From: ZC4RG29 sp036381475
GTDB lineage: Bacteria; Bacteroidota; Bacteroidia; Cytophagales; Cyclobacteriaceae
Length of the DNA: 21,581 nucleotides
Direction: 5' to 3'
NCBI GenBank assembly: GCA_036381475.1
Contig: DASVCT010000024.1
Location: 1 to 21,581, forward strand
Part shown: positions 1 to 7,813 of the stretch, piece by piece
How the letters are laid out: each line of letters starts with the position of its first letter
How positions within the stretch are numbered: position 1 is the stretch's first letter
The notes under the pieces: generated by a model
Database searches by the model: none
The model's input: only the letters and a program-made list of their open reading frames with translations
Told to the model about the DNA's origin: nothing
Translations under genes and position numbers: made by a program

Positions 1-111
<111 letters not shown>

Positions 112-468
112 TTAACTCTTACAACCAGATTGGCCAGCCCAAAAAGACCAACACCATCCGGTCGGCCACCCTCTGACCCCTTCGGCAACCATCCCAACCT
201 TACGGCCAAAACAGCACCTCCAAAATCATGGGCAGCTTTCATCTTGTGTCTGATACCTGAAAGCTCTCTTTATTCTTTTTAAGGATTTCTTTCTCTCCGG
301 ATCATGCCAATTACAGTGACCTGCAATCGGCCCGGAGTCCGCTATCAATTAACATCCATTCAAAGAACGACATCCAGCAAAACCTTCCGTTCTGCTGACT
401 TGTGGTTATCAAAACCAGAATTAGAAAGTCGCCCTCATCGACTAAAAGAGCGCTTTTTACTGAATTTG
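112..468 (-). promoter_or_regulatory. 16S rRNA operon leader
   Basis: This is the non-coding stretch between the rRNA promoter and the 16S 5' end, about 357 nt long, and it holds no gene. Three elements stand out on the minus strand. CGCTCTTTTAGT at 452-441 resembles the boxA antitermination element (GCTCTTTA-type) and sits about 16-27 nt after the predicted transcription start. GTTCTTTGAATG at 368-357 is a second boxA-like string. A perfect 8-bp inverted repeat (AGCTTTCA/TGAAAGCT, arms 234-241 and 258-265) can form a hairpin. Long leaders of this kind carry antitermination and 16S processing signals in other bacteria. The specific assignments here are inference. Confidence 0.6.
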
Positions 469-474
469 GGAGCG

Positions 475-506
475 CAAAGATAAACGAATCGTCACCTGTT
501 TCCAAA
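475..506 (-). promoter_or_regulatory. rRNA promoter, Bacteroidota type
   Basis: On the minus strand, TTTG (506-503) is followed by a 20-nt spacer and TATCTTTG (482-475). This is an exact match to the Bacteroidota primary-sigma consensus TTTG-N19/20-TAnnTTTG. The predicted start is about 7 nt further on, near 468. The same -7 octamer drives rpmH in this window. Confidence 0.8.
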
Positions 507-510
507 TGCC

Positions 511-629
511 CGATCTCTTTTTATTCTTTTGCGCCAGAGGCCACCCGCCCCCGCAAGCGGGACTTCAAAGGTAATCAATGCCGGAATAAGGAAAGCAAAA
601 AATACCGGGAAAAGTTCGACAACGGTCGG
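511..629. other. Spacer between DUF2480 gene and rRNA promoter
   Basis: This non-coding gap follows the DUF2480 stop codon and precedes the rRNA promoter. It contains a short GC-rich inverted repeat (CCCGC/GCGGG, 550-561) that could help end the upstream transcript. Its stem is only 4-5 bp and it has no U-tract. I see nothing else here. Confidence 0.4.
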
Positions 630-1142
630 TCACCGCGGACGCTTGTACAACGGCACCGTGCTGCACGGCTCACCGTACATAATGCTTGCCGCCAACGGCC
701 GCAATCGGGCAACAACCTCCACATACGCCTCGACGGGAACATTCACCCGGCTGCACCCTTTCACCACCACCCGCGCGTCGCGATACGACTCCCAATCCAC
801 ACGCATCAAGGCCTCCCGGAACAACACCCGCTCGAGATCCTCCAGCCCGCCGTACACCACCTTTTCCGCAAAGGGCTGCAATGCCACCCCCAACAGCATA
901 AATGCCCACGTCGGAACGATGGCGTCTGCCGAACAGTTGACCGCCACAAACTTGCCGGTGTAGTCCGACCAGGGATGCTCCTTGACCCATGCACGGAAAT
1001 CCTTCTCGCGCAATATCAACCCCTCGTACAGCCGCTCCCGAATATCCAAATTGATCCGTTCCCCTGGAAGATACAGGTTCTCCAGGTCGAAGGTCTTCAA
1101 CCCGCTGGCAGCTACCCTGTTTACGATCTCTTTTTCTTCCAT
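630..1142 (-). CDS. DUF2480 family protein
   Basis: This 170-residue protein is recognised as the DUF2480 family, which is conserved in Bacteroidota and has no established function. It starts at an ATG and has no signal peptide or membrane segment, so it is probably cytoplasmic. The family-like blocks are the N-terminal EIVNRVA (5-11), NCSADAIVPTWA (69-80), KGCS (128-131) and the C-terminal YGEPCSTVPLYKR (156-168). Three cysteines (70, 130, 160) fall in these blocks, which suggests a thiol or metal site, though that is inference. It is the last gene of the rpmH-rnpA-protease-tsaB cluster, 48 bp after tsaB, and ends just before the rRNA promoter. Confidence 0.85.
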   Translation of the reverse strand: MEEKEIVNRVAASGLKTFDLENLYLPGERINLDIRERLYEGLILREKDFRAWVKEHPWSDYTGKFVAVNCSADAIVPTWAFMLLGVALQPFAEKVVYGGLEDLERVLFREALMRVDWESYRDARVVVKGCSRVNVPVEAYVEVVARLRPLAASIMYGEPCSTVPLYKRPR

Positions 1143-1190
1143 ACCGACAAGCTTTAACGTTCGACCGCCACAAAAACGTTCGCCGTAGCC

Positions 1191-1862
1191 CTAAATCAGG
1201 GTCCTGGCCTTCTTTGCTGCAAACTCCTTCAGGTACACCGGCTCGAATGAGGCAACATCCACAAACTGCCGGGCAGCAAACCGCTCACCCGCAAGGAGCC
1301 CCATCTCCGCAGCCCGGGGATACACGCCCTCTATGAAAACCGCGTTGGAATGGGTAAGCACGTCGCGACACTTCATCGCCCCGTTTCCGAAAAACATCAC
1401 CTTGCGCGTTGCGAGCACTTCCGAAAACGATTCAGCGTCAATCACTTTCGGGTGCGGTTTTTCAACCATACGCCCGGCTTCATCAAACAGCGCGCAATAT
1501 ACTTCCATCCTTCGCGCATCAATCATAGGACAAAGCCACTCGCTCCCACGAAGCGCCGATGCCATCAGCTCCAACGTTCCTACGGCGATCAGCGGGATGC
1601 CCAAAGCATACACCAGCCCTTTCGCTGTCGACACGCCAATCCGCAAACCCGTATACGACCCCGGACCTTCCGATACCGCCACCGCCGAAAGCTGGTCGGC
1701 TTTCACCCCTGACTCACGAAGCACTTCTTCGACCAGCAACACCAGCCTGGCAGCGTGTGCCTGAGGTTCGTGAACTTCGCGCGTATCTACTAGTCGGTTG
1801 TCCGCATGCAAAGCCACCGAACAGACGTCGGTAGATGTCTCCAGACAAAGGATATACGTCAT
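1191..1862 (-). CDS. tsaB: tRNA threonylcarbamoyladenosine biosynthesis protein TsaB
   Basis: TsaB is the non-catalytic partner of TsaD (with TsaE) in making t6A at position 37 of ANN-decoding tRNAs, in the cytoplasm. The 223-residue length is normal for TsaB. The N-terminus has the ASKHA-fold opening (ILCLETSTDVCSVAL, 4-18), and the hallmark GPGSYTGLRIG lies at 66-76. The ATG start is 3 nt after the stop of the S41 protease gene upstream, so the two are almost certainly co-transcribed. Unlike TsaD it has no metal-binding HxxxH motif, as expected for TsaB. Confidence 0.95.
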   Translation of the reverse strand: MTYILCLETSTDVCSVALHADNRLVDTREVHEPQAHAARLVLLVEEVLRESGVKADQLSAVAVSEGPGSYTGLRIGVSTAKGLVYALGIPLIAVGTLELMASALRGSEWLCPMIDARRMEVYCALFDEAGRMVEKPHPKVIDAESFSEVLATRKVMFFGNGAMKCRDVLTHSNAVFIEGVYPRAAEMGLLAGERFAARQFVDVASFEPVYLKEFAAKKARTLI

Positions 1863-1865
1863 GGG

Positions 1866-3536
1866 CTATTGGGCCGGTTTCAGGATGCGGTTGTACTCCG
1901 CGGTATCGTTGAGAACCCGCCTGGCTTCTACCACGTCTTTGTCGTAGGCCAGCGTATTCTCTGCGCGCCCTTTGTGCAATCCGTAATGAAAAGAAATTTC
2001 CTCCTCGAGAAGTCGGCGAATCTCTTCGCTGAATCGCTCCATATCTCCGAGCTTGTTGTCGCCGATACGTTTCTGCAATGCCTGCAGTTGGCTTTCGATC
2101 TGATCGTAATACCGTTCTTCACGCGCGGTGGCTACGAGATCGTTGACCTCCTTGTCCAGCGTAGTGCTGTAAGCGAAGTGTTCGCCGGCTACCCACTCCG
2201 TGAATTTTTTGTATTCGCTATCACTTAGACGAAACGATGCATAGTCCGAAGGCGCGGGATGCTCAGCGCAATATTTGGTCGCGTATTCGAAGATCTTGCC
2301 CTGGCGCAACAGCGCGATCGTCACGGCGCCCAGGTACTCGTCTTTCACTTCGATGTCGGGTTGAAGACCACCGCCATCAAACACTTTCCGGCCGTTGCGC
2401 GTCTTGAATTCCGAACGCAACGAATCAGCAACCTTGTCCACCGACCCGTCCGTATTGCGGTGACTGTAATCCAATTCCTGGATGCAGCGCCCGCTGGGAA
2501 TATAGTACTTCGCTGTTGTCACCTTAAGCTGCGCGTTGTAAGAAAGGGGACGTGTGGTTTGCACCAAACCCTTGCCGAACGTACGCTGTCCCACCAGCAC
2601 AGCGCGATCGTAATCCTGCAACGCACCGGCAACAATTTCCGATGCGGATGCGCTTCCGCCATTTGTCAGGACAACCAGCGGAATATCCTTGTCCACGGGA
2701 TGGTTCAACGTTGTATACGTCTTGTTCCACTCCTTCACCTTACCCCGTGTCGAGACCACCTGTTCGCCCTTGGGCACAAACACACTCACGATGTTTACCG
2801 CCTCGTTGAGAAGGCCGCCGGGGTTGTCCCGAAGGTCAAGGATAAGTTTCTTCGCACCCTTTTCCTTTAACTCGGTCACTGCCTCGGCCACCTCTTTGCC
2901 AGCGCCCGGGGTAAAGTCCGTCAGCTTCAGGTATCCGATATCCGGCGATACCAGCCCGTAGTATTCGAGGTTGCGGATGTTTATTTTTTCCCTTGCAATA
3001 GAAAATTTGAGGTTGTCCTTCGCGCCAGACCGGTGAACCTCAACCTCGACTGTAGTTCTCGGCTGCCCTTTGAGCAGGGAGCTAACATCGGAGGTCGACT
3101 TTCCTTTCACGCTACGGCCGTCGATGGCAACAATCTCGTCACCAATTTTCAGTCCCGCCTTTTGTGCCGGATATCCTTCATACGGATCTGTGATCACGAT
3201 CTTGTCATTGACCACGCCGATGAGCGCGCCAATGCCTCCATATTGTCCGGTAGTGCTGATCCGGAATGATTCGATCTCATCTTCGGAGATGAAATCGGTG
3301 TAGGGATCCAGCGACGCCAGCATTCCGTCGATCCCCTCACGAATCAGTTTCTCGGGATCAACTTCATCTACATAATAGGCGTTCACCTCTTTGAACAGGG
3401 TGGCAAAAATATCCAGGCTCCTGGCGATGTCGAAGTATTTTTCGGTCGGCTCGCGTAGCGCCATCCCGGCGGTCAGCACCACCACCAACACCACCATCCA
3501 TTTGATTTTTCTCCTCATACGTCTTAAAAACGGCAT
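1866..3536 (-). CDS. S41 family C-terminal processing peptidase (CtpA/Prc-like)
   Basis: This 556-residue serine protease has a single N-terminal membrane helix (about 12-28) and probably acts in the periplasm on C-terminal tails of proteins. A PDZ domain spans roughly 95-180 (GIGALIG; AGLKIGDEIVAIDG). The tail-protease core follows. The catalytic serine is Ser297 in GGSASASEI and the catalytic lysine is Lys322 in TFGKG. They are 25 residues apart, the spacing seen in E. coli Prc (Tsp). The last 180 residues or so are charged and helical, as in many Bacteroidota members. An alternative ATG at 3518 would remove six residues. It sits between rnpA and tsaB in the same direction. Confidence 0.93.
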   Translation of the reverse strand: MPFLRRMRRKIKWMVVLVVVLTAGMALREPTEKYFDIARSLDIFATLFKEVNAYYVDEVDPEKLIREGIDGMLASLDPYTDFISEDEIESFRISTTGQYGGIGALIGVVNDKIVITDPYEGYPAQKAGLKIGDEIVAIDGRSVKGKSTSDVSSLLKGQPRTTVEVEVHRSGAKDNLKFSIAREKINIRNLEYYGLVSPDIGYLKLTDFTPGAGKEVAEAVTELKEKGAKKLILDLRDNPGGLLNEAVNIVSVFVPKGEQVVSTRGKVKEWNKTYTTLNHPVDKDIPLVVLTNGGSASASEIVAGALQDYDRAVLVGQRTFGKGLVQTTRPLSYNAQLKVTTAKYYIPSGRCIQELDYSHRNTDGSVDKVADSLRSEFKTRNGRKVFDGGGLQPDIEVKDEYLGAVTIALLRQGKIFEYATKYCAEHPAPSDYASFRLSDSEYKKFTEWVAGEHFAYSTTLDKEVNDLVATAREERYYDQIESQLQALQKRIGDNKLGDMERFSEEIRRLLEEEISFHYGLHKGRAENTLAYDKDVVEARRVLNDTAEYNRILKPAQ

Positions 3537-3616
3537 TCTTGCCGGTGTCTTGCATGCCGGCGACTCCTAAATATAGCATCTGACGCCCAAACCGTCCACC
3601 GCTTTTCCTGCGCAGT

Positions 3617-3997
3617 TCAGTCGGCTGTACGTTTCGCCCTCAAAACCTTCTCCATTTTGCCAAAGGCCAGCGTCATTTTCTGCGAAATTTCGGCAAACGA
3701 GAGCAATTTCGTCCCGGTGTACACAAACCCGACCGTGAGCGGGCCCGAAGGAAGCTTGTGCTTTTGGAGTCGGTACGCCTCCCGGATGCGGCGCTTCAGC
3801 AAATTTCGATCAACCGCCTTCCTGAAAACCCGGTTGGGTACCGAAATGAGGATTTTATGATTCGGCCCCGGGGGGTCCTGGCGCATGACCAGGACTCGAA
3901 ACGGGTATAAATGAAAAGAGGAACCCTTTTCAAAGAGTTCCTGTATTTCCTTTCGCTTGTAAAGTCTCTCGCTTTTCCGGAAGCTGAACGGCCCCAT
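3617..3997 (-). CDS. rnpA: Ribonuclease P protein component
   Basis: This is the protein subunit of RNase P, which helps the catalytic RNA remove 5' leaders from precursor tRNAs. It is 126 residues long, basic, and of the usual size. The signature RNR-type helix is present as RNLLKRRIREAYR (64-76), preceded by the conserved SVPNRVFRKAVDR strand-helix. The ATG start lies 48 bp after the rpmH stop, the classic rpmH-rnpA arrangement. An overlapping plus-strand frame (3911-4324) is a shadow. Confidence 0.95.
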   Translation of the reverse strand: MGPFSFRKSERLYKRKEIQELFEKGSSFHLYPFRVLVMRQDPPGPNHKILISVPNRVFRKAVDRNLLKRRIREAYRLQKHKLPSGPLTVGFVYTGTKLLSFAEISQKMTLAFGKMEKVLRAKRTAD

Positions 3998-4045
3998 GGC
4001 GTGAAATTTAGCATTTTCCCCACGCCCGGCCCGTCAAACAGGGAA

Positions 4046-4204
4046 TTAGTTCTTGAACGTACGCTCGTCGGATACGGTGAGCTTCTTTCTGCCTTTTCTA
4101 CGCCGCGCAGCCAGTACCCTTCTGCCATTCGCGGTGGACATGCGCTCTCTGAACCCGTGCTTGTTCCTCCTCTTTCTCCGGGAAGGTTGATATGTTCTTT
4201 TCAT
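4046..4204 (-). CDS. rpmH: 50S ribosomal protein L34
   Basis: This 52-residue gene is easily missed because of its size. It reads MKRTYQPSRRKRRNKHGFRE onward, then RMSTANGRRVLAARRRKGR and a short KKLTVSDERTFKN tail. MKRTYQPS, HGFRxRM and RRVLxxRRxKGR are the signature blocks of L34, a small basic protein of the large ribosomal subunit. It starts at ATG 4204 and ends at TAA 4048-4046. A strong Bacteroidota-type promoter is centred about 50 bp upstream, and rnpA follows after 48 bp. Confidence 0.97.
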   Translation of the reverse strand: MKRTYQPSRRKRRNKHGFRERMSTANGRRVLAARRRKGRKKLTVSDERTFKN

Positions 4205-4238
4205 GATTCCGACGATTTAGCCTCGTTTACGAGGGGTG

Positions 4239-4269
4239 CAAAGATAATCACGAATTCGAAATCCCCAAA
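4239..4269 (-). promoter_or_regulatory. rpmH-rnpA cluster promoter, Bacteroidota type
   Basis: On the minus strand, TTTG (4269-4266), a 19-nt spacer and TATCTTTG (4246-4239) match TTTG-N19-TAnnTTTG exactly. Transcription should start near 4232, giving an rpmH leader of about 28 nt. Its -7 octamer is identical to that of the rRNA promoter at 475-482. Confidence 0.75.
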
Positions 4270-4281
4270 GGAAATGCCCCC

Positions 4282-4319
4282 CCTGAAGGAGATGCCTCTG
4301 GCGTGGCATCTCCTCAGGG
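4282..4319 (-). terminator. Hairpin at the end of the M16 gene pair
   Basis: A strong stem forms from CCCTGA-AGGAGATGCC (about 4281-4296) and GGCATCTCCT-CAGGG (4305-4319), with one bulged base and an 8-nt loop. It overlaps the stop codon of the upstream M16 gene (4314-4316) and lies just before the rpmH promoter. No U-tract follows, so it may stall transcription or protect a 3' end rather than be a textbook intrinsic terminator. Confidence 0.6.
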
Positions 4320-6383
4320 TTTGAACTTTTCGTCCGGTACAGGCACGTTGACCTCTATCGACGTCGACTTGATGGTGACCGTCTGTGGCCCGGCATTCTG
4401 GACCATCGTCTGCGGGAACAAAACGCCGGCCTTTTCCACGAAATCACTATATGTCGTGGTCTGCGTGATGTCTCCCTGAGGAGTCTTCGCTGTCCTCACT
4501 GTCTTCACCTTCAACCCGCTTTCCGCATCGAAGTAGGCCGTTGACTTGCTTCCTGACGGGAAGGTATACTCTACTACATAAGCGTCCTTGCCATCAACCT
4601 GTTCAATGCCCGTCAACTGCAGTGAGACGCCCGCCTCCTCCAGCCGCCGCTCACCTACCAGGTAGCTGTCGAAAAGTGTTTGCTCACGTGTGGCTTCATC
4701 AACGGGAGCTGAGTTGCCCATGACGGAGATGCTGACCTTGGTGCCGTCACATATCATTTTCTGAAACAGTTGCCCATTGCCGCTTACTTCCACCGCCGAC
4801 TTATTGGGCGCGCTCCAGAAAGTATTTATTTCAAGCTGCATGCCTTGCAACGATGCCTCGTTATGGGTGGTGAAGGACTTGATAGCATCGATGTTCTCTT
4901 CACCGCCCACCGCTTCGATGTAGGATTCGATCACTTTCTCCACGGTCAACCCGGGAGGCAACGCTGCTTTCTCCGAGGGCGTGTAGGGATTGCCGTAGAT
5001 ATCGAAGTACTTCACTTCGCCAAACCGCTTGAGTCCCGGCGCGACTTCGGAAGCCTTGCCCACAAGAATGATATAGGCGTGGTCGGGATGGATCAACTTC
5101 TCGGCCACCGTCTGCACGTCTTGCGGAGTGACCGCTGCAACATTCTTGACATAATTATCATAATAGTCTTCCGGAAGGTTGTACTTCGCCGTGTTGATAG
5201 CAAAGTTGGCGATGGTTGCAGGGTTCTCCAGCGAACGTCCGAACGATCCTGAAATGTATGCCTTTGCCGAAGTCAACTCCGCTTCCTCCACTGGTTCTTC
5301 GCGGATCCTTCGCAGTTCTTTCAGCAACTCAACTACCGCACTGTCGGTGACTTCATTGCGCACGCTCAGCTCGGCATCGAACAACCCGACGAGCTTGTCG
5401 CTCGACAATGTCGAGTACGCACCGTAGGTAAACGCCTTGTGTTCACGAAGATTTTGATTCAGTCGCGATGACAGACCACCGCCACCCAGGATGTTGTTCA
5501 TCACACCGGCCTTGATGGCATCAGGGCTTCCTGGTTTCAACTCCACAGGATGGGCAACGGTGATGACCGACTGTACAGCTGAGCCGCGGTCTACCATCGC
5601 CACAAAAGTTTGTTCAGGCGGTTGCGGTGTCGGATAGACCGGCGCTGGAACCGTACCCATTTCCCATTTTCCGAAATGTTTTTTCACAAGCTTTTTGGCC
5701 TCCTTCAGGTCGATGTCGCCTACGATGGCCAGGTACGCATTGTTTGGCCGAAAGTAGGTCTTGTAGTATGACTTGCAATCTTCGAGGGTGATTGCGTCGA
5801 CGGTTTTCTCGGTCACCAGGTCTCCATAGGGATGGTCCTTACCGTAGACAAGCGCATCCCGAACATCCGAGGCAATTGCTTCCGGATCCTCCTTGTTGGC
5901 AACTATGGCCGAACGCGTCTGCGTCTTGATCTTTTCTAATTCCTCCGGGCTGAACGAAGGGTTGTAAAGGACATCCGTCATCAGCTCCAGAAGCTTGGGG
6001 ATGTGTTTCGTGAGGCTTGATGCAAAGATGCCGTTCGCGCTTGTGTTGAGCGAAGCACCGATGAAGTCGACCTCTTCGTCCAGCTGGGCCTTGCTTCGGC
6101 TTGTGGTTCCCGTGCCGAGCAGATCTCCGGCCATCGAGACGTACCCAGCCTTTTCACCTTCGTATATCGGGTCGTGACGAAGCTGCAGCGAAAACTGAAC
6201 CCGCGGGAGCTTGTGATTCTCCACCACGAATACCTGAAGCCCGTTCTTCAGTGTGAAGGTTTGGTATTCACCGATTTCGATTTCCCGCGCAGGTCCTGGT
6301 TCCGGAGCTTTGGTCCGATCGACCTGGCTATAAAGGGGCGGCGCAATCAGGGTTAACGCCAATAGAGCTATATATGCCTTCAT
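4314..6383 (-). CDS. M16 family protein, catalytically inactive subunit with extra C-terminal domain
   Basis: This 689-residue exported protein starts at ATG 6383, which gives a clean signal peptide (MKAYIALLALTLIAPPLYSQ). The upstream extension to 6476 lacks any signal character and was rejected. Residues about 35-470 form two M16 (pitrilysin/processing-peptidase) domains. Where the active partner has HFFEH, this protein has SMAGD (83-87), so both zinc histidines and the catalytic glutamate are missing. Residues about 475-689 are an additional beta-rich region (KVIESYIEAVGG... through PVPDEKF) that resembles LolA/lipoprotein-sorting-like folds; that resemblance is inference. The gene lies 22 bp after the active M16 gene on the same strand, so the two probably form a heterodimeric periplasmic peptidase. 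Confidence 0.88.
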   Translation of the reverse strand: MKAYIALLALTLIAPPLYSQVDRTKAPEPGPAREIEIGEYQTFTLKNGLQVFVVENHKLPRVQFSLQLRHDPIYEGEKAGYVSMAGDLLGTGTTSRSKAQLDEEVDFIGASLNTSANGIFASSLTKHIPKLLELMTDVLYNPSFSPEELEKIKTQTRSAIVANKEDPEAIASDVRDALVYGKDHPYGDLVTEKTVDAITLEDCKSYYKTYFRPNNAYLAIVGDIDLKEAKKLVKKHFGKWEMGTVPAPVYPTPQPPEQTFVAMVDRGSAVQSVITVAHPVELKPGSPDAIKAGVMNNILGGGGLSSRLNQNLREHKAFTYGAYSTLSSDKLVGLFDAELSVRNEVTDSAVVELLKELRRIREEPVEEAELTSAKAYISGSFGRSLENPATIANFAINTAKYNLPEDYYDNYVKNVAAVTPQDVQTVAEKLIHPDHAYIILVGKASEVAPGLKRFGEVKYFDIYGNPYTPSEKAALPPGLTVEKVIESYIEAVGGEENIDAIKSFTTHNEASLQGMQLEINTFWSAPNKSAVEVSGNGQLFQKMICDGTKVSISVMGNSAPVDEATREQTLFDSYLVGERRLEEAGVSLQLTGIEQVDGKDAYVVEYTFPSGSKSTAYFDAESGLKVKTVRTAKTPQGDITQTTTYSDFVEKAGVLFPQTMVQNAGPQTVTIKSTSIEVNVPVPDEKFKP

Positions 6384-6405
6384 TGTTTTCAACGATTGGA
6401 GTGGG

Positions 6406-7758
6406 TTATTCTTTTTCGAGTTGAGTCGTGCCGGGCTTATTCTGTGCCGACTTAGGAAGGTAGTGAAGTACGACACGGTTCTCCTTCGTCAGATATTTTT
6501 GAGCGACGCGGCGGATATCCTCGCGGGTCACCTTGAAATAGTGATCTATCTCTGTATTGATCAGGTTCGCATCACCGAAGTGCGCGTGGTAGATGGCCAG
6601 CCGTTCGGCGATACCGGCCATGGACGAATTCTGTTGCACAAACTGGCTCTCGACCTGGTTGCGTATTTTTTGGAATTCCTTTTCCGATATCAGTTCGGTC
6701 TTCACCTTTTCGATTTCCGCATCCATGGCCTTCTCCAACTCATCGATGTCGACCCCGACGTTCGGCAATGCCAGTACGATATAAAGTCCCGGATCAGTAA
6801 GAGGGTAAGGGAACGCCTGCACCACCAACGCCTTCTTCTGTTCGTCTACGAGCGCCCTATACATGCGCGAGCTTTGGCCGCCGCTGAGCAGCCGGTTCAG
6901 CATGTCTACGGCGTAAGCTTCGTCTGTACCGTCGGCCGGGATGTGATAGCCCTGGAATATCGCGGGCAGCTGAATGTTGTCATAGACAACGTCGCGTATT
7001 TCGTGTTCCTGGGGCGGTTCGACAACGGTAGGGCGTGGCACTTCCTTTGCGCCCCTGGGAATGCCGGTGAAATATGAGTTCACGAGCCTCCTGGCCTCAG
7101 CGATGTCAATGTCTCCCGCTATAGACAAGGTTGCGTTCTGAGGAACGTAAAAGGTTTTATAAAAGTCGATGAACTCGTCGAGTGTTGCCTCGTTAAGGTG
7201 TTCCAGTGATCCGATCGGGGTCCAGCGATACGGATGGACCTTGAACGCCCTGCTGAACAGTTCTTGTTGAAAGCTCATGTACGGCTGGTTATCAATTCGC
7301 TGCCGCTTCTCTTCTTTGACGACTTCGCGTTGCGTTTCCACACCGATGGAATCGATTTTAGCATGCAGCATCCGTTCCGATTCTATCCACAGCGCGAGGG
7401 CGAGCTGGTTTGAGGGCAATACTTCGTGATAAAATGTACGGTCCTGCGTCGTATAGGCATTGAGCGTGCCGCCCGCGTTCCTGATGTACTTATCGATTTC
7501 TCCGCGTCCTATATTTTCAGATCCCTCGAAGAGAAGGTGTTCGAAGAAATGCGCAAACCCGGTTCGGTTTGGGTCTTCATTCTTTGAACCGACTTTGTAA
7601 AGAACGGTGACTGCCACAATTGGGGTGGTATTATCCTGGTGCAGGATCACGTGTAATCCGTTATCCAGGTCATACTCGGTGAACTCGATCTTTCTGGCCT
7701 GTCCCTGGCTTAATTGAAAGGTGAAGAGAACAAGGAGGAGAGCAAGGATCTTTTGCAT
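6406..7758 (-). CDS. M16 family zinc peptidase, active subunit
   Basis: This 450-residue exported metallopeptidase starts at ATG 7758, which yields a signal peptide (MQKILALLLVLFTFQLSQGQ). A longer in-frame reading from TTG 7821 was rejected. The inverted zinc motif HxxEH is present as HFFEH at 70-74, within the family-typical TGFAHFFEHLLFEGS. A second M16 domain (PeptidaseM16_C, about 190-370) follows. It degrades or processes peptides, probably in the periplasm. It is paired with the inactive homologue just downstream. A weak promoter-like string (CACCTTTG at 7812-7805) lies 46 bp upstream, so it may be expressed independently of the kinase gene. Confidence 0.92.
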   Translation of the reverse strand: MQKILALLLVLFTFQLSQGQARKIEFTEYDLDNGLHVILHQDNTTPIVAVTVLYKVGSKNEDPNRTGFAHFFEHLLFEGSENIGRGEIDKYIRNAGGTLNAYTTQDRTFYHEVLPSNQLALALWIESERMLHAKIDSIGVETQREVVKEEKRQRIDNQPYMSFQQELFSRAFKVHPYRWTPIGSLEHLNEATLDEFIDFYKTFYVPQNATLSIAGDIDIAEARRLVNSYFTGIPRGAKEVPRPTVVEPPQEHEIRDVVYDNIQLPAIFQGYHIPADGTDEAYAVDMLNRLLSGGQSSRMYRALVDEQKKALVVQAFPYPLTDPGLYIVLALPNVGVDIDELEKAMDAEIEKVKTELISEKEFQKIRNQVESQFVQQNSSMAGIAERLAIYHAHFGDANLINTEIDHYFKVTREDIRRVAQKYLTKENRVVLHYLPKSAQNKPGTTQLEKE

Positions 7759-7813
7759 AGAGATTAATTTAGTCCCTGAAAATACATCTTTGTTTTGGTG
7801 ACGCAAAGGTGAC

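Noticed and set aside
402..1157. A 251-codon plus-strand frame opposite the DUF2480 gene
   Set aside because: Its product is rich in Pro, His and Arg with no domain, starts in the rRNA promoter region and lies antisense to a recognisable family protein. It is a shadow frame.
2259..2870. A 203-codon plus-strand frame inside the S41 protease
   Set aside because: It is antisense to the protease core containing the catalytic Ser/Lys and has no family features.
4046..4320. Possible replication origin next to rpmH-rnpA
   Set aside because: No dnaA gene, DnaA-box cluster or AT-rich unwinding region is visible, and in Bacteroidota rpmH need not lie at the origin.
6421..7077. A 218-codon plus-strand frame inside the active M16 gene
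   Set aside because: It is antisense to a well-supported peptidase gene and is long only because of codon bias on the other strand.
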